NCBI RefSeq assembly: GCF_004323635.1
Contig: NZ_CP036515.1
Coordinates: forward strand, 3,721,501-3,785,500
From: Lichenihabitans psoromatis
GTDB lineage: Bacteria > Pseudomonadota > Alphaproteobacteria > Rhizobiales > Beijerinckiaceae
Reading direction: 5' to 3'
Length of the DNA: 64,000 bases
Both the position numbers and the translations under genes were made by a program. Under the pieces are notes generated by a model that saw only the letters and a program-made list of their open reading frames with translations, did not search any database and was not told the DNA's origin. Shown here one piece after another: positions 1-8,873 of the stretch (its first letter is position 1; every line of letters starts with the position of its first letter).

Positions 1-408
1 TCCCTTCGGGGTCATGACGCTGACGCCGGTGTAGACGCGATGGGCGCGACCCGAGAGCAGCCGAAGACAATCGTCGGCCTCGTCGAGGATTTCACATTTC
101 GGCAGAATGCGTCGTCCGACACAGACGACTGTATCGGCGGCGACGATAAAGCAATCCTCGAGATCGGCGCGGGCTTGTGCCGTGGCGGTTGCGGCATTCA
201 GCTTTTCGGCCGCAAGGCGGCCAGCCAGCACACGCGGAAGTTCACCCTTGTGCGGCGTCTCGTCGATATCCGTCGGCAGAAGGACGTCGGGCTCAATGCC
301 GATCTGTTGCAGCAGAGCCAACCGTCGAGGCGACGCGGATGCGAGAACGAGCTTGGGACGCCAAGTTCCGGTACGGCCGGCGCCGCCCCGTCGGTCCGTC
401 GCGTTCAC
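1..408 (-). CDS. maf: Maf family nucleoside triphosphate pyrophosphatase (partial, C-terminus off the window)
   Basis: Maf proteins hydrolyse non-canonical or excess nucleoside triphosphates to monophosphate and pyrophosphate in the cytoplasm. The 136 visible codons contain the N-terminal signature [11 protein letters not shown] (residues 19-29) and the catalytic-region motif AADTVV (residues 90-95), followed by the expected [12 protein letters not shown] segment before the window edge; full-length relatives are near 200 residues. I take the GTG at 406-408 as the start because it overlaps the infA stop as GTGA, which suggests translational coupling. This gives about 17 residues before the conserved core, somewhat long, so an internal start is possible. 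The infA-maf pair is common in related alphaproteobacteria. Confidence 0.88.
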   Translation of the reverse strand, partial: MNATDRRGGAGRTGTWRPKLVLASASPRRLALLQQIGIEPDVLLPTDIDETPHKGELPRVLAGRLAAEKLNAATATAQARADLEDCFIVAADTVVCVGRRILPKCEILDEADDCLRLLSGRAHRVYTGVSVMTPKG

Positions 409-623
409 TTGAAGCGGTAGGTGATACGGCCCTTGGTGAGATCGTAGGGCGTCATCTCGACCAGCACCTTGTCGCCCGTGAGCACGCGGATCCGGTTTTT
501 ACGCATTTTTCCGGCTGTGTGAGCCGTGATTTCGTGATCGTTCTCAAGCTTCACGCGGAACATCGCATTCGGAAGCAATTCGGTGACGGTTCCCGGAAAC
601 TCGAGCAGTTCTTCTTTCGCCAT
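405..623 (-). CDS. infA: Translation initiation factor IF-1
   Basis: IF-1 binds the ribosomal A site and assists IF-2 and IF-3 in initiation. The product is 72 residues, the normal family length, and is a single S1/OB-fold domain starting [11 protein letters not shown] and ending [10 protein letters not shown]. The ATG at 621-623 is chosen over upstream in-frame ATGs because it gives the canonical IF-1 N-terminus and has a purine-rich stretch (AGAAAGAATGG) just upstream. It is the first gene of a short operon with maf. The 256 bases upstream (624-879) have no gene that I can support and presumably hold the promoter. Confidence 0.97.
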   Translation of the reverse strand: MAKEELLEFPGTVTELLPNAMFRVKLENDHEITAHTAGKMRKNRIRVLTGDKVLVEMTPYDLTKGRITYRFK

Positions 624-879
624 ATGATCCATTCTTTCTGGCGCGCGAGCCATCCCGGCGCGGTGTGGCAACGCGAGCATTCATCCCGAACAGGCGAAAA
701 GGCCGATCCGCGAGACATTCTCATCATCGTATCGATCGGCACGCCCACGCAAAACCGCTCTCCCGAGCGAGTAGTCCGGCAGTGCCTCTCTCGCATGTAG
801 TTGAACCAAGCAGGTTTGTGAACCATCGCATCACCGACGGAGGAGCGATTCCGTCGTTCTGCCGTCATTTTGGACAATC

Positions 880-1737
880 TTAATTCCCGGACGCCGGAAA
901 CTGAGCCGAACCGGTCGTCCGGTCTTCATCCGCCCCCGCGGCCACGAGCGCATCGCGCTGCTTCAATTGGCGAACGCGACGCATGCTGATCGGGATGTGC
1001 ACCAGATAAGCCAAGGTCAAGACGATCAACATTTCCATCGGGAATGTCGCCAGCAAAAGGATCACGACCGCGACGCCGAAGAGAACGAAGATCACCTGAT
1101 CGCGGGGGACTCGCCCAATGGTCTTCCCCGACCAATGCGGGAGGCGGCTCGCCATCAAGGCCGCCACGGCCAGCACATAGATGATCTCGAGCGGCACAAA
1201 GACGCGAGAGATGTTCAGCTCGAACACCGAGTAATGCAGATAGAGCGGCATCAGGACGACCACGGCGCCCGCCGGAGCCGGCATCCCAGTGAAGAACTGA
1301 GATGTCCAGGAGGGCTTATCGTCATCGTCGAGCGCGACATTGAAACGGGCGAGTCGCAGCGCACAGGCGATCGCGAACACCATGGCGGCGAACCAGCCAA
1401 AGCTTTTCACGCCACTGAGAGACCAGAAATAAAGCGTCAGTGCTGGCGCCACGCCGAAATCGAGGAAGTCGGCAAGCGAATCGAGCTCTGCCCCGAAGCG
1501 GGTCGTGCCCTTGAGCGCGCGCGCCAGGCGCCCATCGATCCCGTCGAGCACCGCAGCCGCCAAGATCGACAAAACTGCCTTATCGAACTGCCCGTCAGCG
1601 GCCATCCGGATGGCCGTCAACCCGAGACAAAGCGCCAGGATCGTCACGAGATTCGGAAGAATGATCCGCATCGGCACGGCACGAAAGCGCTTCGAACTCT
1701 CGCGCCGATAGGGTCCACGATCGAAGTCAGGCGTCAT
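880..1737 (-). CDS. pssA: CDP-diacylglycerol--serine O-phosphatidyltransferase
   Basis: This inner-membrane enzyme makes phosphatidylserine from CDP-diacylglycerol and serine, the first committed step to phosphatidylethanolamine. The CDP-alcohol phosphatidyltransferase motif is complete: D68-G69, A72-R73, G82, D86 and D90. Several hydrophobic helices flank it, as expected for this integral membrane family. Length is 285 residues; the first 22 or so are polar and poorly conserved in type, so an internal start at Met23 (just before RIILPNLVT) is conceivable. It is the distal gene of a minus-strand cluster with a cyclase homologue and psd, the enzyme that acts on its product. Confidence 0.95.
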   Translation of the reverse strand: MTPDFDRGPYRRESSKRFRAVPMRIILPNLVTILALCLGLTAIRMAADGQFDKAVLSILAAAVLDGIDGRLARALKGTTRFGAELDSLADFLDFGVAPALTLYFWSLSGVKSFGWFAAMVFAIACALRLARFNVALDDDDKPSWTSQFFTGMPAPAGAVVVLMPLYLHYSVFELNISRVFVPLEIIYVLAVAALMASRLPHWSGKTIGRVPRDQVIFVLFGVAVVILLLATFPMEMLIVLTLAYLVHIPISMRRVRQLKQRDALVAAGADEDRTTGSAQFPASGN

Positions 1738-1814
1738 TTACGATCCCCGCAGCACGAGCGGGGACGATGTCGTCCAGCCGAGCCACACCGCAGCGCGCCC
1801 CGCCGCGAGCTTCT

Positions 1815-3173
1815 TCAAACATGATCCGCCGTCATCTGTCGATCATCATCTCGCGCCATCGACTCAGCCGCGCCCAGCAGCGGCCTTGGACCGGGCCGGA
1901 AGATTTCGACCTTTTCGGTGAAGCCACGAGCGGGGAACAGCCCGATTTGCTCGGCACCGCGTCGCATGTGATTGACGAAGGCGGCCGACAGCAGCAGAGG
2001 CTGGCTCAATTTGGCATTCATGCTGGCAATCCGACTGGCCAGAGCGACATCCCGCCCGATCACGGTGAAATCCAGCCGCAGGCCGGATCCGACGTTGCCA
2101 TAGGCCACTTCGCCGTAATGCAAGGCTATTCCGATTTCCATGGGTCGACGATCCGGATGCAGCCGGTTGAAGGCATCCACCGCGTCGAGAGCCGCTTCTG
2201 CCGCCTCAAGCGCCCGATCGGATGCGTCGCAGGACCGCTCCTTCGTTTCGCGGAAGACAGCCAAAAGGCCATCGCCCAGATATTTCAACACCTCGCCGCG
2301 TCGCTCTTCGACCGGCGGCACGAGACAATCGAACAAATCGTTGAAGAGATCGACAGCCTGGACCGCACTAAGTTCGGCCATGTGGCCAGTCGAGTCGCGG
2401 AGATCGGCCACCAGCATCGCGGCCCGTATGGTTGAGACCTGCCCCCGCTTCGCGCGGCCCGCCAAAATGGCGCGGTGCGGTTCATCGCCCACATAGGTGC
2501 GAAGCAACTTGTCGAGGGTGGACCACCCGAGCCGCGCATCGATGCGGGTCGTCAGCGGCGGAATCCAAAACGCGATCGTCATCAGATCGAGCTTCGAAAA
2601 CCCGGTCTGCTGTCGCGTCGCGAAGGTCACCCAGGCATTGGCGCCATTCGTAAGCAAGATCGGAACGCAGATGTAATGCGTGATGCCGCGATCGCGAAGT
2701 GATTTGACGATACCGAACCGGTCATCCGACGTGTCGGGAATCCAGACCTCGACCCATTGCTGGGTTTGTGCCGCAAGATAATAGGGGCTTGCGAGATACT
2801 CTGGAGCTCGTTCTTCCGTCTGAACATAGACGGTTTCGGTCACACCTTCGCCGCGGACCCAATAGCGGCCCACTGCATCATGCTCTGCCGTGACCATCGA
2901 GGTCGACGAGGCATAACGATCAAGCGGCAAACCCGCCTCGATCATCCGCTCGCATAATTCCTCGATCAGCGACTTGGATGCGGTGCGTCTATCCGATCGC
3001 ATGAGCCAGTCGACGAGGTCGACCGCCTTGCGAGCACGGTCCGACGGCATGCCGGCCAGAAGATCAGGCATCGACATCCCGGATACCGTCAATCCCGATA
3101 CCGCGGGTCGTGCGATCTGCTGACCTGCACCACCGATCGATCCGGTGGAGCCCTCCTCGGTCATTCCGGTCAT
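1815..3173 (-). CDS. Class III adenylate/guanylate cyclase domain protein
   Basis: The C-terminal half (about residues 250-420 of 452) is a class III nucleotide cyclase catalytic domain. The two metal-binding aspartates are visible (D257 in VADLRDST, D301 in YLGDGLLAVF) and Lys297 sits where adenylyl cyclases place the adenine-contacting lysine. The later motif reads VIGRDVALASRI: the arginine is kept, but the usual transition-state asparagine (VNxAxR) is alanine, so catalytic competence is uncertain. Residues 50-240 form a separate domain that I cannot assign firmly; a GAF-like sensory role is a guess. The gene starts 9 bases after psd and is followed by pssA after 77 bases, so it probably shares their transcript. 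Confidence 0.88.
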   Translation of the reverse strand: MTGMTEEGSTGSIGGAGQQIARPAVSGLTVSGMSMPDLLAGMPSDRARKAVDLVDWLMRSDRRTASKSLIEELCERMIEAGLPLDRYASSTSMVTAEHDAVGRYWVRGEGVTETVYVQTEERAPEYLASPYYLAAQTQQWVEVWIPDTSDDRFGIVKSLRDRGITHYICVPILLTNGANAWVTFATRQQTGFSKLDLMTIAFWIPPLTTRIDARLGWSTLDKLLRTYVGDEPHRAILAGRAKRGQVSTIRAAMLVADLRDSTGHMAELSAVQAVDLFNDLFDCLVPPVEERRGEVLKYLGDGLLAVFRETKERSCDASDRALEAAEAALDAVDAFNRLHPDRRPMEIGIALHYGEVAYGNVGSGLRLDFTVIGRDVALASRIASMNAKLSQPLLLSAAFVNHMRRGAEQIGLFPARGFTEKVEIFRPGPRPLLGAAESMARDDDRQMTADHV

Positions 3174-3182
3174 GGCACGATC

Positions 3183-3881
3183 CTAACCAGCCTTGAAGCT
3201 CCGTGACGACTCCGCCCCCTTCACATCGGCCAGTACGGTTTCGCCCGCGATCGCTCGAGATCCATGGCCGACCAACACGCGCACGCCTTCGGGAAGATAG
3301 ACATCGACGCGGGACCCGAACCGGATAAGACCGAAGCGATCCCCCGCGCCGATCGACTCGCCTTCACGCACGAAGGACACGATGCGGCGGGCAATCAAAC
3401 CGGCAATCTGCACGACACCGATCCGGCCGCTCGCGGTTTCCAGCACCATGCTGGATCGTTCGTTATCTTCGCTGGCCTTGTCGAGATCGGCGTTTACGAA
3501 CAAGCCGGGTTTGTAAGCGATCCGCACGATTCGGCCGGTCATCGGCGCCCGATTGACGTGGCAATCGAACACACTCATGAACACCGAAATGCGCTGCATG
3601 GGCCGGTCGCCCAATCCGAGTTCCGAGGGCGGCACGAAGAAACCGATCGACGAAATCACGCCATCGGCGGGTGATATCACCAAGCCTTCCCGCATGGGCG
3701 TCACGCGCTGTGGGTCGCGGAAGAAATAGACGCACCAGAGCGTCGCGATCCCACCGATCCAGCCGAGCGGGCTCCAAATCCAATCGAGGATCAGGGCCAC
3801 GACCGCAAAGGCCGCGATGAAAATATAGCCTTCCGGATGAACGGGCGTGAGCTGCCGTCGAATACTCGCAAACATAGACAT
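3183..3881 (-). CDS. psd: Phosphatidylserine decarboxylase, short form
   Basis: Converts phosphatidylserine to phosphatidylethanolamine at the inner membrane. At 232 residues it belongs to the short (type A) class. The self-processing site is in [11 protein letters not shown], where cleavage between Gly189 and Ser190 would create the pyruvoyl prosthetic group and leave a small alpha chain of about 43 residues. Two hydrophobic segments near residues 18-52 would anchor it. The conserved HVNRAP motif near residue 110 is present. It lies upstream of the cyclase homologue and pssA on the same strand, so this cluster holds both steps from CDP-diacylglycerol to phosphatidylethanolamine. Confidence 0.95.
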   Translation of the reverse strand: MSMFASIRRQLTPVHPEGYIFIAAFAVVALILDWIWSPLGWIGGIATLWCVYFFRDPQRVTPMREGLVISPADGVISSIGFFVPPSELGLGDRPMQRISVFMSVFDCHVNRAPMTGRIVRIAYKPGLFVNADLDKASEDNERSSMVLETASGRIGVVQIAGLIARRIVSFVREGESIGAGDRFGLIRFGSRVDVYLPEGVRVLVGHGSRAIAGETVLADVKGAESSRSFKAG

Positions 3882-3993
3882 CAGGTCTTCAGCGCCCTTC
3901 CGAATGAGTCAACATTTTCGCATTGTTTGTGTGCGAAGTCACCCGCTGAGCATCATGCCTGTTGGCTGTGCACCGCACGGTTGAGACAAGGCA

Positions 3994-5934
3994 TCACTCT
4001 GCGGCGCGAGCCGATCCGGAAGCAGGCTCGAAGGAGTTCTCCGGCAGGTCATCGCCCTCTTCATCGGCGCGGCGGAGAGCATCCCGTGCGGCATCGGCTT
4101 GACGTTGGCGGTTCCACATGGCCGCATAAGTGCCCCCGCGCAGCAATAACTCGTCGTGGGTGCCGCGTTCGGCGATCACGCCCTTGACCAAAACGAGAAT
4201 CTGATCTGCCGCCACTACGGTCGACAGCCGATGCGCGATGACCAGCGTGGTCCGCCCGCGGGAAACGCGCACGAGCGCATCCTGAATTTCGCGTTCGGTA
4301 AAGCTATCGAGCGCCGACGTCGCCTCGTCGAGCACCAGCACCGGCGGCGCCTTGAGGATGGTGCGTGCGATCGCAACGCGCTGTTTCTCACCCCCCGAAA
4401 GCTTCAAGCCACGTTCACCGACCTGCGCGTCATAACCGCCGGGCACAGAGATGATGAACTGGTCAATTTGCGCGTCCTTGGCGGCCTCGCGGATATCCTC
4501 GGGGCTGGCTTCCCAGCGCCCATATCGGATGTTGTACTCGATCGAGTCGTTGAACAGCACCGTATCCTGCGGAACCATGCCGATGGCCGACCGCAAGGAT
4601 TTTTGGGTCACGTTCAGGATATCCTGCCCATCGATGGTGATGCGACCGGACGAGGCTTCGTAGAAGCGGAACATCAGCCGTGACAGCGTCGACTTGCCGG
4701 CGCCGGAGGGGCCGACGACCGCAACCGTCTGGCCGGGTGCAATCTCGAACGAGACGTCTTTCAGGATCTCCCGCGCCGGGTCGTAGCCGAAATTCACATG
4801 CTCGAAACGCACCCGCCCTTCGGTCACCTTCAGGTCACGCGCGCCCGGCTTGTCCTTCACTTCGGCCGATTGATCGAGAATCGAGAACATCAGTTCGATG
4901 TCGATGATGGCCTGTTTGACCTCGCGGTAGACGAGGCCCATGAAGTTCAAGGGCTGGTAGAGCTGGATCATCATGGCATTGACGAGAACGAAATCGCCGA
5001 CAGTGTTGTGACCGGCCCGGATGCCGCGCAGACACATGATCATGACGACCGCAAGACCGACGCTGAAGATCAGCGCCTGACCAGCATTGAGAAAGGCCAA
5101 TGACGTGTAGGTCTTGACGCTGAGTTTCTCGTATCGCGCCATCGACCGATCATAACGATCCGCCTCGCGCTCCTCGGCACCGAAATATTTCACGGTTTCG
5201 AAATTGAGGAGACTGTCGATCGCCTTCGTATTCGCGTCCTGATCGCTTTCGTTCATCGACTGGCGGATCGCGATGCGCCAATTCGTCGCCACCGTCGTGA
5301 ACAGCATATAGGCGATGATCATGATCGTGACCGCGAGCGCGTAAAGCCAGTCGAACTGAAGCGTGAAAACCGCGAGGATCAGCACGAATTCGACAGCGGT
5401 CGGGACGCCGGTCAGCATGATCATCCGCACGATCGTCTCGATCGCCGTGCGCCCCCGCTCCAAAACGCGGGTCAAGCCACCCGTCTTGCGCTCGAGATGA
5501 TAGCGCAGCGACAGTTCGTGCAGATGCACAAAGACTTCTGTCGCGAGACGACGCACAGCATGCATCGCGACGGACGCAAACAAGGCGTCGCGCCCTTGCG
5601 TAAACAGCGCCATGACGATCCTGAGGACCCCATAGGCCACAGTCAGCGCCACAGGCCCCGTCATGTCGGACGGGAGGAAGCCGAGACCATGATCCGCTTT
5701 GCCGACCACGGCATCCGTCGCCCATTTGAACGAATAGGGGATCGCAATGGTGATGAGTTTGGCAACGATCAGCAAAACGAGCGCCGCATAAATGCGACGG
5801 CGGAGATCGGCCCGGTCGCTCGGCCAGATGTAAGGCCAAAGATTGCGGACAGTCGTGAAGAGACTGGCCTCGGCTTTGACGCGCGGTTTTGATGGCGCGG
5901 CAGGCCCGGCCACCGGCAGGGTTTGATGGGTCAT
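3994..5934 (-). CDS. Atm1-type ABC transporter, fused permease and ATPase
   Basis: A half-transporter of 646 residues resembling bacterial homologues of mitochondrial Atm1, which export glutathione conjugates or sulfur-containing species and protect against metals. An N-terminal domain of about six membrane helices (about residues 40-340) precedes a nucleotide-binding domain with Walker A GPSGAGKST, signature LSGGEKQR and Walker B VLVLDEATSALD. The substrate cannot be read from sequence. I start at the ATG at 5932-5934 (MTHQTLPVAG) rather than 57 bases further upstream, because the longer version adds a basic stretch atypical of the family. The C-terminal 30 residues are acidic and low complexity. 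Confidence 0.9.
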   Translation of the reverse strand: MTHQTLPVAGPAAPSKPRVKAEASLFTTVRNLWPYIWPSDRADLRRRIYAALVLLIVAKLITIAIPYSFKWATDAVVGKADHGLGFLPSDMTGPVALTVAYGVLRIVMALFTQGRDALFASVAMHAVRRLATEVFVHLHELSLRYHLERKTGGLTRVLERGRTAIETIVRMIMLTGVPTAVEFVLILAVFTLQFDWLYALAVTIMIIAYMLFTTVATNWRIAIRQSMNESDQDANTKAIDSLLNFETVKYFGAEEREADRYDRSMARYEKLSVKTYTSLAFLNAGQALIFSVGLAVVMIMCLRGIRAGHNTVGDFVLVNAMMIQLYQPLNFMGLVYREVKQAIIDIELMFSILDQSAEVKDKPGARDLKVTEGRVRFEHVNFGYDPAREILKDVSFEIAPGQTVAVVGPSGAGKSTLSRLMFRFYEASSGRITIDGQDILNVTQKSLRSAIGMVPQDTVLFNDSIEYNIRYGRWEASPEDIREAAKDAQIDQFIISVPGGYDAQVGERGLKLSGGEKQRVAIARTILKAPPVLVLDEATSALDSFTEREIQDALVRVSRGRTTLVIAHRLSTVVAADQILVLVKGVIAERGTHDELLLRGGTYAAMWNRQRQADAARDALRRADEEGDDLPENSFEPASGSARAAE

Positions 5935-6030
5935 ACGGCGCCGGAAGCCGAGAAGCAGTGACGTTTGAGCATGGCGTCTATATAGCGCCAAAAGCCCGAT
6001 TTAGAACCCTTACAACCACGCCATTGATGT

Positions 6031-7587
6031 TCAGTTGGTCGCGCGGTTCGGCACGACGAAGATTTGACCGGGATAAATCAGATTCGGGTTGCGAATCTGC
6101 GTCGCGTTCGAGGCGTAAATCTCGGTATAGGCGACCCCATGCCCCAACATTTTACGGCTGATCCTCCACAGGCTGTCGCCCCGGATCACCGTTGCGGATT
6201 GCAGTTGCGCCACGATCGCGGCTGCCGCCGCTCCATCCGACGCAGCGCCCGGTTCTGTCGGTGCCGTATCGGTCGATCGTGCGGCGCCAGGGCTCGCGAT
6301 GTTGGGGGTTCCGGACGTCGCAAGTGCAGTCGACGTCGAAGCGGGGCCGGCGACACCCGGCATGGCACGGGAGCCATCGGTCGCTGACGCCGCTCCCCCA
6401 AGCCCAGGCGAGGCGGAGGCAAGCCCAGCCGAGGCCGAGGGAGGAGCATTCGATGCGACCACGGATGGGTGGGTGGCGCCAAGCTGCTGCTGCGCGCCCG
6501 CCATGGCCTTCGATGGGGTAGCAGGCGGCGCCTTCGCGATCAGCATGCGCTTCCCACGCCCGATCGCGCCGGCGGCGGGATAATCGAACGGCACCTCGGC
6601 CCGGTTGACCACCTTACCGCTCGCCGCCTCCAACTCATCGGCCCGCACGGTATATTTGCCGGGTCGCATCCCATGCTCGACCTTGACGGACCAACGGCCA
6701 TCTTTTCCGGCCGTGACGTCGGCCAGAAACGCGCCATTGAGGTACACGCGGCATTGGTTCCCTGCATGAGCCGATCCCGAGGCCGTGAACTGACCACCCT
6801 GCCCGGCTTCGACGCTTTGGATCGACACGGGAGCGGATGGGCCGGCCGTCGCGACCGATGACACGAGCGGTGTACCGTCCGACAAGACACGGGCCGGTTG
6901 ATCCGGTGACAGAATGGCCACCATCGGCTTCGCCGTGCCGCTCTTGGCGATCGAAACCGCAACCGATTGGCTCGAAGGAACCGGCCCCTGGCCGGTCTTC
7001 GCGGTCTGCAGGGTCAGGTAATGCTCCCCTTCGCCGAGAGTGGGTGGCAACAGAGCGAATTGTCCGGATCCGTCGATCGTCATATGGGCCACAACGACGC
7101 CCCGATCGACGAGCGACACCTCACTGCCGGGCTCACCGCGCCCCGCGACGACCGCCTCACCGGTCGGCTCGACGCGCACAACATCGAAGCTCGGCGCAGC
7201 CGCTCCGCCGGTCGGGTTAGTCGCAGGCGCGGCAAGCGGGTCTGTTGTCTTGCTGAGAGGCGCGACGCTTGCGCCTGGCTGCCCGGCGGACGACGTCGAT
7301 CCGGTCGATGATGCCGTCGCGGTCGGATTTGACGCCATGGTCGAGGTCGGCGAAGGGGCCGGTGCCGCCTCGCTCGCAGAATTTGTGATCGGCTTCTTGG
7401 GCTGGCTGGTCGATGCATCCGTGCCGAACAAAGGAGCAGGCTTGACCGCAGGCGGGGTCATCAAGGCGAACGGGGTCGGGTGTTGACCGCCTCGCCAGAA
7501 CGCGAAGCCGAACGCCAAAAGAACGAGCACGACCAGGATCGTAGTCGTAACGCTCCCACGTGGGCTCCTCAGCCAGGCCAACATCAT
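6031..7587 (-). CDS. Membrane-anchored LysM domain protein
   Basis: A 518-residue protein with a membrane anchor near the N-terminus (TTTILVVLVLLAFGFAF), a long Ala/Ser/Pro/Thr-rich linker, a central region with two Ig-like or adhesin-like repeats around GEAVVAGRGEPGSEVSLVD and GSAHAGNQCRVYLNG, another Ala/Ser/Pro-rich linker, and a C-terminal LysM domain (RGDSLWRISRKMLG to YPGQIFVVP). LysM binds peptidoglycan, so this is likely a periplasmic wall-associated protein; no catalytic domain is visible. I start at the first of two adjacent ATG codons (7585-7587) because AAAGAGGAGC lies at the right distance upstream. Confidence 0.88.
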   Translation of the reverse strand: MMLAWLRSPRGSVTTTILVVLVLLAFGFAFWRGGQHPTPFALMTPPAVKPAPLFGTDASTSQPKKPITNSASEAAPAPSPTSTMASNPTATASSTGSTSSAGQPGASVAPLSKTTDPLAAPATNPTGGAAAPSFDVVRVEPTGEAVVAGRGEPGSEVSLVDRGVVVAHMTIDGSGQFALLPPTLGEGEHYLTLQTAKTGQGPVPSSQSVAVSIAKSGTAKPMVAILSPDQPARVLSDGTPLVSSVATAGPSAPVSIQSVEAGQGGQFTASGSAHAGNQCRVYLNGAFLADVTAGKDGRWSVKVEHGMRPGKYTVRADELEAASGKVVNRAEVPFDYPAAGAIGRGKRMLIAKAPPATPSKAMAGAQQQLGATHPSVVASNAPPSASAGLASASPGLGGAASATDGSRAMPGVAGPASTSTALATSGTPNIASPGAARSTDTAPTEPGAASDGAAAAAIVAQLQSATVIRGDSLWRISRKMLGHGVAYTEIYASNATQIRNPNLIYPGQIFVVPNRATN

Positions 7588-7748
7588 CGTGCTCCTCTTT
7601 GAGAGCACGCTAGCGAGTCTTCGCCCCAGGTTCCAATAAACTTTACAGAATCCTTAACATGGCCGTTATCGTTTCGATTGGATGTGGCCGAATCGGGCAA
7701 CGTGACGCGCGCTTGACCCATCCGACGGCTCGGGCGACAAGCGTCCCC

Positions 7749-8351
7749 ATGAGCGATCTGAAATCAATCTGCGTCTACTGCGGCTCCGCGAGCGGCACGA
7801 ACCCGCACCATCTCCAAACGGCCGAAGCGCTTGGACGCGCCATGGCGGAAGCCGGAATCGGCCTCGTCTATGGAGGCGGCAACGCGGGTCTGATGGGCGC
7901 GACGGCCCGGTCGGTTCTGGCCCATGGCGGTCATGTGACCGGCATCATCCCCGACTTCCTTCGCGATCGTGAACTCGTGCTGAGCGACGCACAGGAGATG
8001 ATCGTCGTCCCCGACATGCACACCCGCAAGCAGATGATGTTCGAGCGATCCGACGCTTTCGTCGCCCTGCCCGGCGGCATCGGCACGTTGGAAGAATTAG
8101 TCGAGCAGATGACGTGGGTGCAGCTCGAACGCCACACCAAGCCCGTGCTGATCGCCGATATCGACGGGTTTTGGCAGCCGCTTGTCGCGCTTCTCGAGCA
8201 TATGCGCGAGAATGGCTTCGTTCGCCCGAGCGCGGAGGTCAATTATATCGTGGCCGAACGAACCGCAGATATCATTCCGATGCTTCGCGAGGCTCAGGCC
8301 CGAACGGCGCAGCTTGGACTGAGCCATACTGTCCTCGATACGCCGCTCTGA
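7749..8351 (+). CDS. LOG-family Rossmann protein (TIGR00730; cytokinin riboside 5'-monophosphate phosphoribohydrolase type)
   Basis: The 200-residue product is a LYSINE DECARBOXYLASE-like (LOG) family protein: YGGGNAGLMG forms the nucleotide-binding loop and PGGIGTLEE is the diagnostic catalytic motif. LOG enzymes release the base from nucleoside 5'-monophosphates; in bacteria the physiological substrate is usually unknown. I start at the ATG at 7749 (MSDLKSICVYCGS), which matches the family N-terminus; a longer version from 7659 would add 30 unlike residues. It is transcribed away from the LysM gene and converges on coaD. Confidence 0.92.
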   Translation: MSDLKSICVYCGSASGTNPHHLQTAEALGRAMAEAGIGLVYGGGNAGLMGATARSVLAHGGHVTGIIPDFLRDRELVLSDAQEMIVVPDMHTRKQMMFERSDAFVALPGGIGTLEELVEQMTWVQLERHTKPVLIADIDGFWQPLVALLEHMRENGFVRPSAEVNYIVAERTADIIPMLREAQARTAQLGLSHTVLDTPL

Positions 8352-8363
8352 CGCGATCGTGAC

Positions 8364-8873
8364 CTAAGGTCTTGGCTTGACGCCGATCTTGGTGTGAATC
8401 GCAGCGGCGACGCTGGCTGGCACAAACGCTGAAATATCCCCACCCATCGCGGCGATCTGACGAACCAAGGTCGCCGTAATGAAACGACTTGCCGCCGAAG
8501 CCGGGATCAGCACGGTCCTGACCTCCGGCGCCAGGACCGCATTCATTCCAGCCATCTGCATTTCATAATCGAGGTCGGTGCCGTCCCGCACCCCGCGGAG
8601 CATCAGAGTAGCGCCGCACCGACGCGCCGCCTCCACAGCGAGCCCATCAAAGGTAGCGACCTCGACGTCGCATCCGGCAACCGTCGCGATGGACGCGCAT
8701 TCTGCTTGGATCAGTGCGGCCCGCTCGGCAGCGTCGAAAAGCGGCGTCTTCGAGGGATGAACCCCGATCGCCACGACGAGCCGATCGCAAATCGCCATTG
8801 CGGCCGAGATGACATCGAGGTGTCCGTTGGTGAGAGGATCGAACGACCCCGTGTAGAGGCCGGTTCGAGCCAT
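8364..8873 (-). CDS. coaD: Pantetheine-phosphate adenylyltransferase
   Basis: Catalyses the penultimate step of coenzyme A synthesis, joining 4'-phosphopantetheine and ATP to give dephospho-CoA. The 169-residue length is standard for the hexameric bacterial enzyme. The nucleotidyltransferase motif [12 protein letters not shown] is at the N-terminus (T/HxGH form TNGH), and the second conserved stretch [16 protein letters not shown] is near the C-terminus. The ATG overlaps the gyrA stop by one base (TGATG), so translation is likely coupled to gyrA. Confidence 0.97.
   Translation of the reverse strand: MARTGLYTGSFDPLTNGHLDVISAAMAICDRLVVAIGVHPSKTPLFDAAERAALIQAECASIATVAGCDVEVATFDGLAVEAARRCGATLMLRGVRDGTDLDYEMQMAGMNAVLAPEVRTVLIPASAASRFITATLVRQIAAMGGDISAFVPASVAAAIHTKIGVKPRP

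Noticed and set aside
967-1824. Long plus-strand open frame opposite pssA
   Set aside because: It is the complement of a well-supported membrane enzyme; its translation is His/Arg/Gln-rich with no domain, as expected from high-GC antisense.
3387-3400. Psd pyruvoyl site assigned to the later GHGSR instead of FGSR
   Set aside because: In short-form enzymes the conserved processing site is the GS in RFGSRVD; the GHGSR further on is too close to the C-terminus and not the family site.
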